Of a stretch of DNA of 64,000 bases, positions 18,870 through 27,723 are shown one piece after another. A program made the translations under genes and the position numbers. Origin of the DNA: Phosphoribacter sp037045055 (lineage in GTDB: Bacteria; Actinomycetota; Actinomycetes; Actinomycetales; Dermatophilaceae); assembly GCA_037045055.1 (NCBI GenBank), contig JBAOHJ010000003.1, positions 558,001 to 622,000 on the forward strand. Reading direction: 5' to 3'. Numbering within the stretch: position 1 is the stretch's first letter; every line of letters starts with the position of its first letter. The notes below the pieces were generated by a model, which did not search any database, had not been told where the DNA came from, and saw nothing but the letters and a program-made list of their open reading frames with translations.

Positions 18870-20783
18870 TCATCCGCGACGAACCACCAGGTCCCCGACC
18901 GAGATCTGGTTGATGCATACCTGTCCACTGAGACTGTGCACGACCAGTTGTTTCAAGTCGTTTCGGCCCAGCCACTGGAAGACCACCGCACCGCGACCGG
19001 CAGGAACCTCGGTGCGCGCGGCCAGCCCTTGCAGGTTGACGTCCTGCGCTGGTGTCCCGGTGGACACGCCGAAGCTGGCCTTCGTGTCCGCCGCGTACTG
19101 AAGCTCCACGAGGGTGGACTCACCGGCAGGGTGCTCGATGTTTACGACGGCAGGTGCTCCCGGCCGGGCGCACGCGGTAGCCTCGCTGCTCGTCGAGGCC
19201 GCGAACGCCGCGGGACCCAGCTGGCCTTGGGAGTCGATGGCCCAGGTGCCCTGCGGATTCACGGTGAAGGTTGCTGCCAATCCCATCGTGGCCAGCACCC
19301 TCGATCTCAAGTTGTACGGATGCATCCAGTCGTAGACGAACCCATGATCGACGGGCCCGTCCACCATGGGCGGGGGGTCTGACGGCCACTGTTCCCGCAC
19401 ATTGGTCGCCCACGTCCGGGAGAGTGCGCCGGGGTTGGCGCGCACGGCCGCCACCATAGTGCCGGACCACAGCAGCACCAACAGGGGAGCGACCAGCCGC
19501 GCCAGTCGAAGCCATCGGGGCACGCCTCGGACGGGCGACGCCCCATGCCCCGCGGACACCGCGCGCGCCAGGTCCCCGTCGCACTGGAGACAGGCCTGAC
19601 CGAGCGCCACGGCGAAGGAGACCAGGACGATGGCGACGGGTTCCATTTGGTAGCGCAGGAGCCGACCGCCGTCCCCACCGGTGATGGCGGCTCGTCCGAT
19701 CGCCAGAGGGACCTGTCCGACCGCCGTGGCGAGGACCGCGAAACCCAGGACATTACGTGTCGACGGTGCCGATCGAATCAACCGGACTGCTGCGTGGGCC
19801 ATGGCCAACAGAGTGAGGGTCGCAACACCGGCGACGACCGGTGCGGAGGCGCCCTGCAGGTCAACGCCGAAGAGCGAGGGGATCGCGCCGAGCGTGACCC
19901 CACGGACGACGAATGACGCCAACGCGCCCACGGGCGCTGACGGCCCGGAGTCCGCGCGGTAGGGCCCGGCAAAGTAGACCGCAAGATCGATGGCAGAGAG
20001 AATCGCCAGAATCGCCCACGCCGGCCACCGACCGGCGGCATTGGCGACGCGTTCACGCCAGGGCACGCCGGCGTCAACGGCAAGCAAGGCCCAGAGGAAA
20101 GCGTAAGCGGAGAACACCACGGCCTTCTCGAAGAAGGCCAGCGCCAGTCCGAACATGAGGGCCAAGCCCACCAAGTGGATCGGGCGACCCGTCCGGATCC
20201 AGCGGACCAGGCAGCCCATGGCAGACAGCCCTGCCGCCAGCGGGATCACCTGGGTGATCGCCGCCCCCCACCAGAGCACCTGGGTGACGATGGCCGGAGT
20301 GAGCGCCACCGAAACACCGGCGAGGATCCCGAGGAGGGTCCGCCGACCGAGGGTCGCGTCCACAAGCCTGCGGGTGGCCACCGACAGGCCCAGCAGGCAC
20401 CCCAGCATGACGACCGTCGCCGCCGACCAGTCCAGGCCGAACCAGTGGTAGAACACCGTGGACAGCAGAGCGAAGGCTGGGCCTAGGTGCCCGAAGTAGG
20501 ACCTCGACAGCTGCGCGGCGCTCCACGGCTCGGAGAACAGCGACGCGTAGAGGAAGTCGTCGGCGTAGAAGAAACTGGTCCGGGTGAGCAGCCACCCGAC
20601 GACGACGACGAGCGCGCCCGCGGCGGGCACCCCCCACCTACCCGGCCGTGCGAGCAGGAACAGCAGAGGCGGCGACATCGGTCGGGGCGCTCGAGCCTGG
20701 TCGCCCGTGCGGCGAGGGCTGTCCGGCGCAGCGCGCCCCCGGCCGAGGCCGTCAGGCTCGGCGGGGGGGTCAACGGCCGGCAT
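18870..20783 (-). CDS. Polytopic membrane protein, GT-C glycosyltransferase-like
   Basis: 637 residues with about ten to twelve hydrophobic segments between residues 40 and 460, then a soluble C-terminal part of about 170 residues. The first extracytoplasmic loop after helix 1 carries FFYADDFLYASLF, an acidic pair at the place where GT-C transferases of the GT39/ArnT/PIG-M type hold the catalytic Asp/Glu. Such enzymes use polyprenyl-phosphate sugars on the outer face of the membrane. It sits between the cell-wall enzymes and the sugar-nucleotide genes. The ATG at 20783 is supported by TAAGGT 6 nt upstream. The donor and acceptor are unknown; an unrelated membrane protein is possible. Confidence 0.6.
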   Translation of the reverse strand: MPAVDPPAEPDGLGRGRAAPDSPRRTGDQARAPRPMSPPLLFLLARPGRWGVPAAGALVVVVGWLLTRTSFFYADDFLYASLFSEPWSAAQLSRSYFGHLGPAFALLSTVFYHWFGLDWSAATVVMLGCLLGLSVATRRLVDATLGRRTLLGILAGVSVALTPAIVTQVLWWGAAITQVIPLAAGLSAMGCLVRWIRTGRPIHLVGLALMFGLALAFFEKAVVFSAYAFLWALLAVDAGVPWRERVANAAGRWPAWAILAILSAIDLAVYFAGPYRADSGPSAPVGALASFVVRGVTLGAIPSLFGVDLQGASAPVVAGVATLTLLAMAHAAVRLIRSAPSTRNVLGFAVLATAVGQVPLAIGRAAITGGDGGRLLRYQMEPVAIVLVSFAVALGQACLQCDGDLARAVSAGHGASPVRGVPRWLRLARLVAPLLVLLWSGTMVAAVRANPGALSRTWATNVREQWPSDPPPMVDGPVDHGFVYDWMHPYNLRSRVLATMGLAATFTVNPQGTWAIDSQGQLGPAAFAASTSSEATACARPGAPAVVNIEHPAGESTLVELQYAADTKASFGVSTGTPAQDVNLQGLAARTEVPAGRGAVVFQWLGRNDLKQLVVHSLSGQVCINQISVGDLVVRRG

Positions 20784-20789
20784 GTTTCG

Positions 20790-20795
20790 ACCTTA
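20790..20795 (-). promoter_or_regulatory. -10 box (TAAGGT) of a leaderless transcript for the GT-C-like gene
   Basis: Read on the minus strand, TAAGGT ends 6 nt before the ATG at 20783 and there is no ribosome-binding site between them. It decides the upstream start over an internal ATG (MSPPLL) about 35 codons in. Confidence 0.6.
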
Positions 20796-20855
20796 TCCGG
20801 GCGATCCACGCCCGCGACGCGTCGGGGCGGACCGGCGTGTGCCGCCGAGGGGTTC

Positions 20856-20861
20856 TAGACT
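20856..20861 (+). promoter_or_regulatory. Probable -10 box (TAGACT) for the aminotransferase operon
   Basis: TAGACT on the plus strand lies about 70 bp before the GTG at 20929 in the 145-bp divergent gap. The resulting leader would contain the GAAGGGA Shine-Dalgarno sequence near 20913. No clear -35 element is visible. Confidence 0.45.
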
Positions 20862-20928
20862 CGCCGGTGAGCGTCGCCGAGCGATTCCACAGGCGGATCG
20901 ACGCCCCACACTCGAAGGGATCGGCACC

Positions 20929-22026
20929 GTGGCGGACTGGGTACCGCTCAACGACCTGTCGCGATCGATCGACGAACACCGGGACGAGTTGAGCGATGCC
21001 TTCCGGGACGTCCTCAGGTCGGGTTGGCTCGTGCTTGGTCCTCAGGTCAGCGCCCTGGAGGAGGAGCTTGCGGCATACCTGGGCTGTGCGCACGTCGTCG
21101 GTGTGGCCAGCGGCACCGACGCCCTCATGCTGAGCATTCAGGCGGCGATGCCCCCGGGCCGCAGCGCGGTCGTCACCGCGGCGAACGCGGGGGGGTACGC
21201 CACCACGGCCATCCACCGGGCGGGGTATGCCGCGCGCTTGGCCGACGTCGAGGAGGCAGACCACTGCCTGAGCGTTCGCACCGTGGAACCGGTGCTCACC
21301 CCCGAGGTCGGCGTAGTGGTCGTCACGCACCTGTACGGACAAGCAGCCCGGGTGGAGCCCATACGCGACCTGTGCCGCCACCGTGAGGTAGCCCTCATCG
21401 AGGACTGCGCCCAGGCGCTCGGAGCCCACACCGCGACCGGCATGGCCGGCACCATCGGTGATCTGGGCACGCTCAGCTTCTATCCCACCAAGAACCTGGG
21501 GGCGCTCGGCGACGGGGGTGCGGTGGCGGCGAACTCCGCCGAGCTCGCCGATCGAGTGCGTCGGCTGCGTCAGTACGGCTGGACGACGAAGTACCGAGTC
21601 GGCGTTGACGGTGGCTGCAACTCGCGCCTGGACGAGGTGCAGGCGAGCATCTTGCGCAGCCGGCTGCCCCGGTTAGAGACCTGGAACCGTCGACGACGGG
21701 ACATCCTCTCCCGCTACGTTCACGCCGCGAGGCCCCCAGTGCGGGTCCTAGGAGGCGCCGCAACAGAGCACGTCGCCCATCTCGCGGTCGCCGTGTGCCC
21801 GCAGCGAGGCCGCCTTGCCGATCACCTGGCGGCGCACCGCATTCGCACGGACGTGCACTACCCGGTGCCCGACCACCACCAGCCGGCGTGGGCGGACCGA
21901 TTCACCGGGGTCTCGCTGCCGGTTACGGAACGTCTGGCGCAGCAGGTCCTTACCCTTCCGCTGTTCCCGCAGATGCACGAGGACGAGGTCGAGAGGGTGT
22001 GTCAGGCGCTTGCCGAGTTCTGCTGA
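20929..22026 (+). CDS. DegT/DnrJ/EryC1 sugar aminotransferase, FdtB/QdtB-like
   Basis: 365 residues from the GTG at 20929, preceded by GAAGGGA. The enzyme should transfer an amino group, with PLP, to a keto-sugar nucleotide. Seen: VPLNDLSRSI at the N-terminus, GVASGTDALMLSI near 62, the PLP-ring aspartate in LIEDCAQALGA near 155, and the Schiff-base lysine in SFYPTKNLGALGDGG near 186. The fused acetyltransferase/ketoisomerase gene two genes on completes the FdtA/FdtB/FdtC set, so the product is probably dTDP-3-amino-3,6-dideoxy-hexose. Galacto or gluco configuration cannot be assigned. First gene of a four-gene operon. Confidence 0.87.
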   Translation: MADWVPLNDLSRSIDEHRDELSDAFRDVLRSGWLVLGPQVSALEEELAAYLGCAHVVGVASGTDALMLSIQAAMPPGRSAVVTAANAGGYATTAIHRAGYAARLADVEEADHCLSVRTVEPVLTPEVGVVVVTHLYGQAARVEPIRDLCRHREVALIEDCAQALGAHTATGMAGTIGDLGTLSFYPTKNLGALGDGGAVAANSAELADRVRRLRQYGWTTKYRVGVDGGCNSRLDEVQASILRSRLPRLETWNRRRRDILSRYVHAARPPVRVLGGAATEHVAHLAVAVCPQRGRLADHLAAHRIRTDVHYPVPDHHQPAWADRFTGVSLPVTERLAQQVLTLPLFPQMHEDEVERVCQALAEFC

Positions 22027-22030
22027 CGGC

Positions 22031-22984
22031 GTGACCGAGGCCCCCTCGGCGGTGCGGTACTCCGTCGTCGTGCCGGTCTACAACAACGAGGACACCCTTG
22101 CTCGGCTCGTCCAGGGGCTGTCCGCACTCGCCGATCGACAGGGCGGCCGGGTCGAGGTGGTCTTCGTCGTCGACGGCGCGCCCGACAACTCTCTCGCCGT
22201 CCTCGAGCGCGTGCTGCCCACCGCTGGTCTACCCAGCCAACTGCTGGTGCACTCGCGCAACTTCGGATCCTTCCCGGCGATTCGGGCCGGCCTGGCAGCG
22301 GCCAGAGGGCAATACCTGGGGGTCATGGCAGCCGATCTGCAGGAGCCACCCGAGCTCATGGAGAGATTCTTCGACGCCATGGAGAACGCTCACGCCGATG
22401 TCGTGGTCGGTCGGCGGGAGTCGCGCCAAGACCCGGCGCTGTCCTCGGCCCTGTCCCGCGCCTTCTGGCGCCTGTACCGCCGGTTCGTGAACCGGCACAT
22501 CCCCCCGGGCGGAGTGGATGTCTTCGGGTGCACACGCGAGGTAGCCGCCCGATTGCTCGCTCTCGCCGAGGCGCACTCGTCGCTGGTCGGCCTGTTGTTC
22601 TGGGTGGGGTACCGCCGCGTCGAGGTCCCGTACCACCGAATCCGCAGGGAATCGGGGAACTCCGGTTGGTCGATGCGTCGACGAGTGCGTTACCTCATGG
22701 ACTCGGTCTTCTCGTTCACCGATATCCCCATCCAGGCGCTTCAGGCCATTGGCTTCATCGGCTCGCTCGTGACCCTGATGGTCGGTCTCGCCGTGCTCGG
22801 CTTCTGGGCCGTCGGTCGGATCACCGAGCCGGGCTACACCCCGCTGATGCTGACCATCCTGTTCTCAACCTTCAGCATCCTCGGGGGCTTGGGCGTCGTC
22901 GGCTCGTATGTGTGGCGCACCTACGAGAACTCCAAGGGGCGCCCCAACTCCATCGTCATGAGGCACCGGACCTTCGATGGCTGA
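22031..22984 (+). CDS. Family 2 glycosyltransferase of the DPMS/GtrB type with two C-terminal membrane helices
   Basis: 317 residues from the GTG at 22031, 4 bp after the aminotransferase stop. The GT-A domain has YSVVVPVYNNEDTLARL, VFVVDGAPDNSL and VMAADLQEPPEL (the D-x-D-type metal site as ADLQ). The C-terminal third has two hydrophobic helices (about 235-262 and 270-300) and ends in YENSKGRPNSIV, the hallmark of GtrB/PglB-like polyprenyl-phosphate glycosyltransferases. It probably loads a sugar, perhaps the amino sugar made next door, on polyprenyl phosphate for a flippase such as the GtrA-like protein encoded next. The stop overlaps the following gene by 8 nt. Confidence 0.87.
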   Translation: MTEAPSAVRYSVVVPVYNNEDTLARLVQGLSALADRQGGRVEVVFVVDGAPDNSLAVLERVLPTAGLPSQLLVHSRNFGSFPAIRAGLAAARGQYLGVMAADLQEPPELMERFFDAMENAHADVVVGRRESRQDPALSSALSRAFWRLYRRFVNRHIPPGGVDVFGCTREVAARLLALAEAHSSLVGLLFWVGYRRVEVPYHRIRRESGNSGWSMRRRVRYLMDSVFSFTDIPIQALQAIGFIGSLVTLMVGLAVLGFWAVGRITEPGYTPLMLTILFSTFSILGGLGVVGSYVWRTYENSKGRPNSIVMRHRTFDG

Positions 22985-23390
22985 AGAGCCCCATACCCTG
23001 GCTGGTTCGGCGTGGCGCTTCGTCGTCGTTGGCGGACTCAACACCGTGGTCACCGGCCTGGCGCTTTCCGCCCTCGCGACCGTGGTCGACCCGCGCGCGG
23101 CATACGCCCTCGTGTACGCGCTAGGTGTGGTCGCGGCCACCCTGCTCGCCGGGCCCGTCGTCTACCGGGTCGACCTACGGCCCCCCGTCAAGCTCGCGTA
23201 TGCCGCGATGTACGTGGCGGTGTTTCTGGCAGGGCTGTTCGCCGTAGACTTCGCCGGGTCTCACGGGATGCCGGCATCGTGGAGTGGCTTGGTCGTGCTC
23301 GTCACTGCGCCGCTGACCTTCCTCGGCGGCCGACTGCTGACCCAGTGGGCGCACGGACGCCCCGCGAAGGAGGCACAATCGTGGCGGTAA
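22977..23390 (+). CDS. GtrA-like small membrane protein (possible polyprenyl-P-sugar flippase)
   Basis: 137 residues starting at an ATG inside the 3' end of the glycosyltransferase gene (8-nt overlap). Four hydrophobic segments (about 13-33, 42-62, 70-90, 100-120) match GtrA topology, and WRFVVVGGLNTVVTGLAL is the usual first helix. Its position directly after a GtrB-like transferase repeats the classical gtrA-gtrB pair. Two copies of the octamer lie at 23099 and 23198, the last before an 8.7-kb stretch without any. Confidence 0.75.
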   Translation: MAEEPHTLAGSAWRFVVVGGLNTVVTGLALSALATVVDPRAAYALVYALGVVAATLLAGPVVYRVDLRPPVKLAYAAMYVAVFLAGLFAVDFAGSHGMPASWSGLVVLVTAPLTFLGGRLLTQWAHGRPAKEAQSWR

Positions 23391-24325
23391 TGGTGCACCC
23401 GCAAGGGATCTGCGAGAGCGAGAACATCGGGGACGAGACCAGGGTGTGGGCGTTCAGTCACATCCTGCCCGGCGCTCGGGTGGGCGCCGACTGCAACATC
23501 TGCGATCACGTCTTCATCGAGAACGACGTGGTGCTCGGAGACCGAGTGACGGTGAAGTCGGGCGTGCAGTTGTGGGACGGCGTCCGGCTTGCCGATGACG
23601 TCTTCGTCGGTCCCAATGTCACTTTCACCAATGACCGCCTGCCGCGCTCAAAGCAGTATCACGCGGTGCCTCTCACGACCGAGGTCGGCGCAGGTGCGTC
23701 GATCGGCGGCGGCGCGGTGATCCTGCCCGGCCGGACCATCGGGCGAGGCGCCATGGTCGGCGCCGGCGCAGTGGTCACCAGGGATGTCCCAGCAAACGCG
23801 GTCGTTGCCGGAAACCCCGCTCGCATCGTGGGGTACATGAACGATCGCCGCGTCGAGGCGTCTCAACTGGCGACGCAGGTCCCCCCGCAGCGCCTGGGAG
23901 TGGGCGACGCTCGGATCATCCCCATCCGCGTCGCCACCGACCTGCGTGGCTCCCTGTCAGCGGTGGAGTTCGACCAGGATCTTCCGTTCCGGCCCGCCAG
24001 GTTCTTCTCGGTGTACGGAGTCCCCTCGACCGACGTCCGTGGCGAGCACGCACACCGAGCATGTGCCCAGGTTCTGGTCTGCTTGAGCGGGGCAGTCCGG
24101 TGCATCGTCGACGACGGAACGGCGCGCGCAGATGTCCTTCTGGACACCCCTGGCCGCGGGCTATACATGCCGGCCATGACCTGGGGGACGCAGTACCACT
24201 ACACGGCGGAGACTGTTCTGGCCGTCTTCGCCTCCCATGCCTACGACCCCGGGGACTACATCCGCGACTACGAAGACTTCCTGCGCGAGATCGGACTGCC
24301 TAGTCCAGACCCCTCCGCGGCATAG
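23381..24325 (+). CDS. Fused sugar N-acetyltransferase (left-handed beta-helix) and dTDP-keto-hexose 3,4-ketoisomerase, WxcM/FdtC-FdtA-like
   Basis: 314 residues from the GTG at 23381 with AAGGAGG 7 nt upstream. Residues 1-155 form hexapeptide repeats (SENIGDETRVWAFSHILPG, then IGGGAVILPGRTIGRGAMVG, ending in AGNPARIVGYM) typical of WbbJ/FdtC acyltransferases. Residues about 175-310 form a cupin with RGEHAHRACAQVLVCLSG, matching the FdtA/TylM-type 3,4-ketoisomerases. The same two-domain order is known for Xanthomonas WxcM. With the aminotransferase two genes upstream, this one protein supplies the first and last steps to a dTDP-3-acetamido-3,6-dideoxyhexose from dTDP-4-keto-6-deoxyglucose. 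The stop is followed by the IS-disrupted methyltransferase. Confidence 0.88.
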   Translation: MAVMVHPQGICESENIGDETRVWAFSHILPGARVGADCNICDHVFIENDVVLGDRVTVKSGVQLWDGVRLADDVFVGPNVTFTNDRLPRSKQYHAVPLTTEVGAGASIGGGAVILPGRTIGRGAMVGAGAVVTRDVPANAVVAGNPARIVGYMNDRRVEASQLATQVPPQRLGVGDARIIPIRVATDLRGSLSAVEFDQDLPFRPARFFSVYGVPSTDVRGEHAHRACAQVLVCLSGAVRCIVDDGTARADVLLDTPGRGLYMPAMTWGTQYHYTAETVLAVFASHAYDPGDYIRDYEDFLREIGLPSPDPSAA

Positions 24326-24347
24326 CGCCGCGGGGTCCGTCGACTCC

Positions 24348-24705
24348 CTATAGCCCTAGGACGAGGTTCACCTGGCCCGCTTCCCCACCTCCTGCGCACA
24401 AACGCATGATGTCGATCGGATCGAGCACCTGCACATCGGCGCCGATCTGGACCCCGATCGGCCCCAGTCCCAAAGCCGCGTAGCCACGCAGCACCCCGGT
24501 GGGCTCCAGGCCGCGATCACGCAACGCCGCCGGCCAGAACTCGGCGACCACGACCGGCGCAGGTGACCGCGCCAAGGTGGCCATCATCCCCTGCAGAACG
24601 TCCGGCTCGTAGCCCTGGACGTCGATCTTGACCAGATCGAAGACCGCACCTGGCAGCACCGAGTCGAGGTCCCCCGCTGCCGCAAGGATCGTGGCAGCGG
24701 ACATC
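24348..24705 (-). pseudogene. 3' fragment of an FkbM-family methyltransferase split by the IS21 element
   Basis: The reading frame SAATILAAAGDL through LVKIDVQGYEPDVLQGMM to the stop at 24348 is the C-terminal half of an FkbM methyltransferase (the V-K-I-D-x-[QE]-G-[YF]-E segment is diagnostic). Its first half is at 27840-28294. When the IS and one copy of the GACATC duplication are removed, the join reads GDTRCVEM-SAATIL in frame, and the total is 807 nt, 269 codons with the stop. No other lesion is seen, so the insertion appears recent. Confidence 0.92.
24700..24705. repeat. Left target-site duplication (GACATC)
   Basis: GACATC here and at 27840-27845 directly flank the TG...CA ends of the IS21-family element. 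Six bases is within the range known for this family. Confidence 0.85.
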
Positions 24706-24779
24706 TGTCTATGTCAACCCGGGCCGGCCCCAGGGTGACGGCTTGATTCGGCCCCACCCCGCGGAAAGTCGAGAGCCGG

Positions 24780-25163
24780 CTATCGCGGCTTGCGCTGCTT
24801 GGCAGCGAGACCCATGTAGTGGCCTGGTGACTCGTGGATTCCGTAGCGTTGCCAGGCGTCGCCACGGCGGTCGTCGGCGACCCACACGACTTGATAGTTG
24901 GCGCTTCGGTCCTCGTCGGTGAAGGTGCCTGCCAAGAGCTCGGGCACGAGCGCGTAGGGCGGGTAGTCCTCTTCGATCTCGATCGATCCGTCGGCCCATG
25001 TGAACAGGAGCCAGCAGCCCAGCTGCTTGCTGAGGAACAGGTTGCGGAAGTGTTCGGTCTGAATGGCCACCCAGCCCGCGATAATGCCCTGGTCGAGCAG
25101 TTCGGCGACAGCGCCGTCGAGCGCGGCGACCTGCGCCTCGGTCGGGCCAGCTCGTTCGGTCAT
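24780..25163 (-). CDS. IS21 passenger gene, hypothetical 127-residue protein
   Basis: Lies between istB (stop 25190) and the left IS end, on the same strand, so it is probably co-transcribed. The ATG at 25163 (MTERAGPTEAQVAALDGAV) is preferred over an upstream start at 25286 that would lie inside istB. The product is acidic in its first two thirds, begins with a helix, contains a beta-rich region (GCWLLFTWADGSIEIEEDYPP, best read as GCWLLFTWADGS and IEIEEDYPP) and ends in a basic tail (GLAAKQRKPR). No membrane segment, cysteine cluster or known motif was recognised. Standard IS21 elements carry only istA and istB, so it is cargo. Confidence 0.7.
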   Translation of the reverse strand: MTERAGPTEAQVAALDGAVAELLDQGIIAGWVAIQTEHFRNLFLSKQLGCWLLFTWADGSIEIEEDYPPYALVPELLAGTFTDEDRSANYQVVWVADDRRGDAWQRYGIHESPGHYMGLAAKQRKPR

Positions 25164-25189
25164 GCCCAGATAATGACCGATCCTTGAGG

Positions 25190-25990
25190 TCAGCGAGCAG
25201 CGCGCGTGTGGTTGAGGCGGTAGCTGCTGGTGCCGGTTTCGATGATGGTTCCGCCGTAGGTGAGGCGGTCGACGATCGCGGCGCACAGGCGGGGGTCGGT
25301 GAAGGTCTTGGTCCAGCCGGCGAACGACTCGTTGGAGGCGATCGCGATGCTGTTCTTCTCTTCGCGTTCGGTCAGGACCTGGAAGAGGAGCTCGGCGCCG
25401 CGGGTGTCCAGGCTCATGTAGCCGAGTTCGTCGATGATGAGCAGGTCGACCCGGCCGTACCGGTTGATCGTCTTGGTGAGGGTCTTGTCGTCGGCGGCTT
25501 CGACGAGCTCGTTCACCAGCCTCGTGGCGAGGGTGTACTTGACCCGGTATCCCTTCATCGCCGCGGCGGTCCCGAGCGCGATGAGTAGGTGGCTCTTGCC
25601 GGTACCGGAGTCCCCGATCAGGCAGAGGGGCTCACCGCGGCGGATCCAGTCCCCGGCAGCGAGGGTGTGCACCAGGGCGGGGTTGATGTTGGGGTTGGCG
25701 TCGTGGTCGAAGTCCTCGAGGTACTTCTCGCGAGGGAACCCGGCGATCTTGACGCGGCGGGCGGTGGAGCGGCGGTCGCGGTCGTCGACCTCGGCCAACA
25801 GGAGTTCGGCGAGGAATCCGGAGTAGGTGAGCTGGTCCTTGGTCGCGGCCGCGACGGCCTCCTCGACCACCGCGCGGATTGTCGGTAGCCGAAGGCGTCG
25901 GCAGGCGGTGTCGACGGCGGCAGTGGCGGCTTCCTCGGTCAGGCCACGGCGTCGGCGCAGCGTGGTCGTCGTGGATACGGAAGCGGTCAT
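25190..25990 (-). CDS. istB: IS21-family helper ATPase IstB
   Basis: 266 residues, with its ATG in the ATGA overlap with the istA stop (25987-25990). IstB is an AAA+ ATPase of the DnaC/DnaA clade that selects target DNA and activates the IstA transposase. Walker A is LIGDSGTGKSHLLIALG near residue 112, Walker B DLLIIDELGYMSLD near 172, and the sensor-like segment SIAIASNESFAGW near 208 follows. Full family length and no frameshift, so it is probably functional. Confidence 0.95.
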   Translation of the reverse strand: MTASVSTTTTLRRRRGLTEEAATAAVDTACRRLRLPTIRAVVEEAVAAATKDQLTYSGFLAELLLAEVDDRDRRSTARRVKIAGFPREKYLEDFDHDANPNINPALVHTLAAGDWIRRGEPLCLIGDSGTGKSHLLIALGTAAAMKGYRVKYTLATRLVNELVEAADDKTLTKTINRYGRVDLLIIDELGYMSLDTRGAELLFQVLTEREEKNSIAIASNESFAGWTKTFTDPRLCAAIVDRLTYGGTIIETGTSSYRLNHTRAAR

Positions 25991-27723
25991 GGTTGTCCTC
26001 CGGGATCGGGTGCGGGGATCGGGTGGTCGGTGCCGGTCGCCCGGCCAAGGAGCTGCCGGTCATAGATGGCCAGGTCGGGCAGCGGCCGGGTGTCCGGTGG
26101 GAGGCCGGCGATGACCGCGGTCGGGTCGAGGAGGCGACGCATCGTCAGCGACACCACCCGCTCGGGTTGCCCTGCACCTTGCTCGACGTCGTGACCGTGA
26201 CGAAGGAGGTGACGGTCACCACTGGCCCCACCCACAGCGGCGGCCGCGGCGTGGCGACGGGTCTCGACAGCGACGACCTCCGCGGTGACCGCGCCCACGT
26301 GCAGGGCGGCCCGGATCCCCGCGACGACGTCTCCGGCGCGGTGTGCCCGGTGCAGGAGCAGGACGTCGATCAGCTGCCGGGTGCCGTCAGCGTCGCCGTT
26401 GACGCGGCGGGCGGCGATCCAGAAGTCCTCGTGCGAGGTCGTGAACACGCCGGCTGCTCTCGCTTGGGCCAGGGCGGTCGACCCGGGCAGGGCACCGGGC
26501 TTGAACGCGAGCACTTCGAGGTAGTGGTCGAGGTCGACGACCGAGCCGGTCCGGGCGATCCGCCGCGGGTGGTCGGCGACCAACGTTCGGCCGTCGAACA
26601 CCTTCACCCGAGAGGCTTGCAGGGAGACGCGGACGCGGCGGCCGATGAGGCGGGCGGGGACGGAGTACTTCACCATCCGCACCGTTACTAGCGCCGACCT
26701 GTCGACCCGCGGGTTCAGGACCAGGCCGGGGTCGAACCCGTCCGCAGGCAGCGAGTTCAGGAGCGGCTGCTCGATGTTGAGGTCATGCCCGACAGAGTGC
26801 AGGTGGCCCTCGATCCGCCGATGCAGGTCGCGGGCCTCCCAGCCGGTGATCTTCTCGTTCAGTTCATCGAGGGTCTTCACCTCGGGCATTGGGGTGAGCC
26901 AGGCGCGTCGGAACCGGCCGACCTCGCCCTCGACGCCGCCCTTCTCGTGCGCCCCTTCGATGCCGGGGTGGCAGTAGAACGCGTCGAAGCCGTAGTGGGA
27001 CCGGAACAGCACCCACCGCGGGTTCTCGGTCCGGCGCCGACCCGAGCCGTACAACACCTGGGACACCGCGGAAGTCAGGTTGTCGTAGCGGATGTGTCCG
27101 GTCGGGACCCCACCGAGAGCCTCGAACGCTTCGATGTGCCCTTGGAGGAACGCCTCCTGACCGCACGTCGGGTACACCCGGTGGACCGCGGCGCCGGAGT
27201 GAGACAGGCGGTACACGAACAGGTGGCACTTGGTCTTCACCCCATCCAAGACCACCCACACCTCGCCGAAGTCGACCTCCGCCTCCACACCCGGGGCGTG
27301 GTCTTGCGGGACCATCGCGACCACCGCGACCTTGCCGTGCTCGACCGCGATCTCCGGCCGACGCCGGCGGACGTAGTCCCGCACCGTCGAATACGACACC
27401 TGCGCGTCGTGCTCATCGACCAGACGGGCGTGGACCCGGCGGGCCGTGTGTCGCTGCTTCCTCGGCGCGTCCAGATCGGCGACGAGCATCGCGTCCACGA
27501 CCTCGACGTACGGGCCGAGCTTCGGCGCGACCCGGGTCGGGGTCTTCCGACCTGGCGGTTCCGCCGACGCCAACGCCTGCCGCACCGTTCGTCGGTGCAC
27601 CCCATGACGGCGCGCGAGCTCCCGGATCGAGAACTCCTCGACCCGGGCATCCCGACGGATCGCCGCGAACAACTCCACCCGAGACCCCGTCCCGGACACC
27701 ACCACCGATGCGTTCGTCGCCAT
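25987..27723 (-). CDS. istA: IS21-family transposase IstA (DDE type)
   Basis: 578 residues from the ATG at 27723 (a GTG at 27732 adds three residues). The N-terminus holds the helix-turn-helix FSIRELARRHGVHRRTVRQAL that binds the terminal repeats. The DDE catalytic core shows Asp in VEADVDFGEV-like sequence (EAEVDFGEVWVVLDG), Asp in IRYDNLTSAV and Glu in EKGGVEGEVGRFRRAW. A C-terminal beta-rich domain (SVPARLIGRRVRVSL) follows. The frame is intact, and together with istB and good ends the element looks able to move. Confidence 0.95.
   Translation of the reverse strand: MATNASVVVSGTGSRVELFAAIRRDARVEEFSIRELARRHGVHRRTVRQALASAEPPGRKTPTRVAPKLGPYVEVVDAMLVADLDAPRKQRHTARRVHARLVDEHDAQVSYSTVRDYVRRRRPEIAVEHGKVAVVAMVPQDHAPGVEAEVDFGEVWVVLDGVKTKCHLFVYRLSHSGAAVHRVYPTCGQEAFLQGHIEAFEALGGVPTGHIRYDNLTSAVSQVLYGSGRRRTENPRWVLFRSHYGFDAFYCHPGIEGAHEKGGVEGEVGRFRRAWLTPMPEVKTLDELNEKITGWEARDLHRRIEGHLHSVGHDLNIEQPLLNSLPADGFDPGLVLNPRVDRSALVTVRMVKYSVPARLIGRRVRVSLQASRVKVFDGRTLVADHPRRIARTGSVVDLDHYLEVLAFKPGALPGSTALAQARAAGVFTTSHEDFWIAARRVNGDADGTRQLIDVLLLHRAHRAGDVVAGIRAALHVGAVTAEVVAVETRRHAAAAAVGGASGDRHLLRHGHDVEQGAGQPERVVSLTMRRLLDPTAVIAGLPPDTRPLPDLAIYDRQLLGRATGTDHPIPAPDPGGQP

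Noticed and set aside
18803..18913. Short plus-strand frame starting MTPHAPAAAR after the SpoIID gene
   Set aside because: Copied start of the SpoIID gene at the end of the duplication; the rest is arginine-rich filler.
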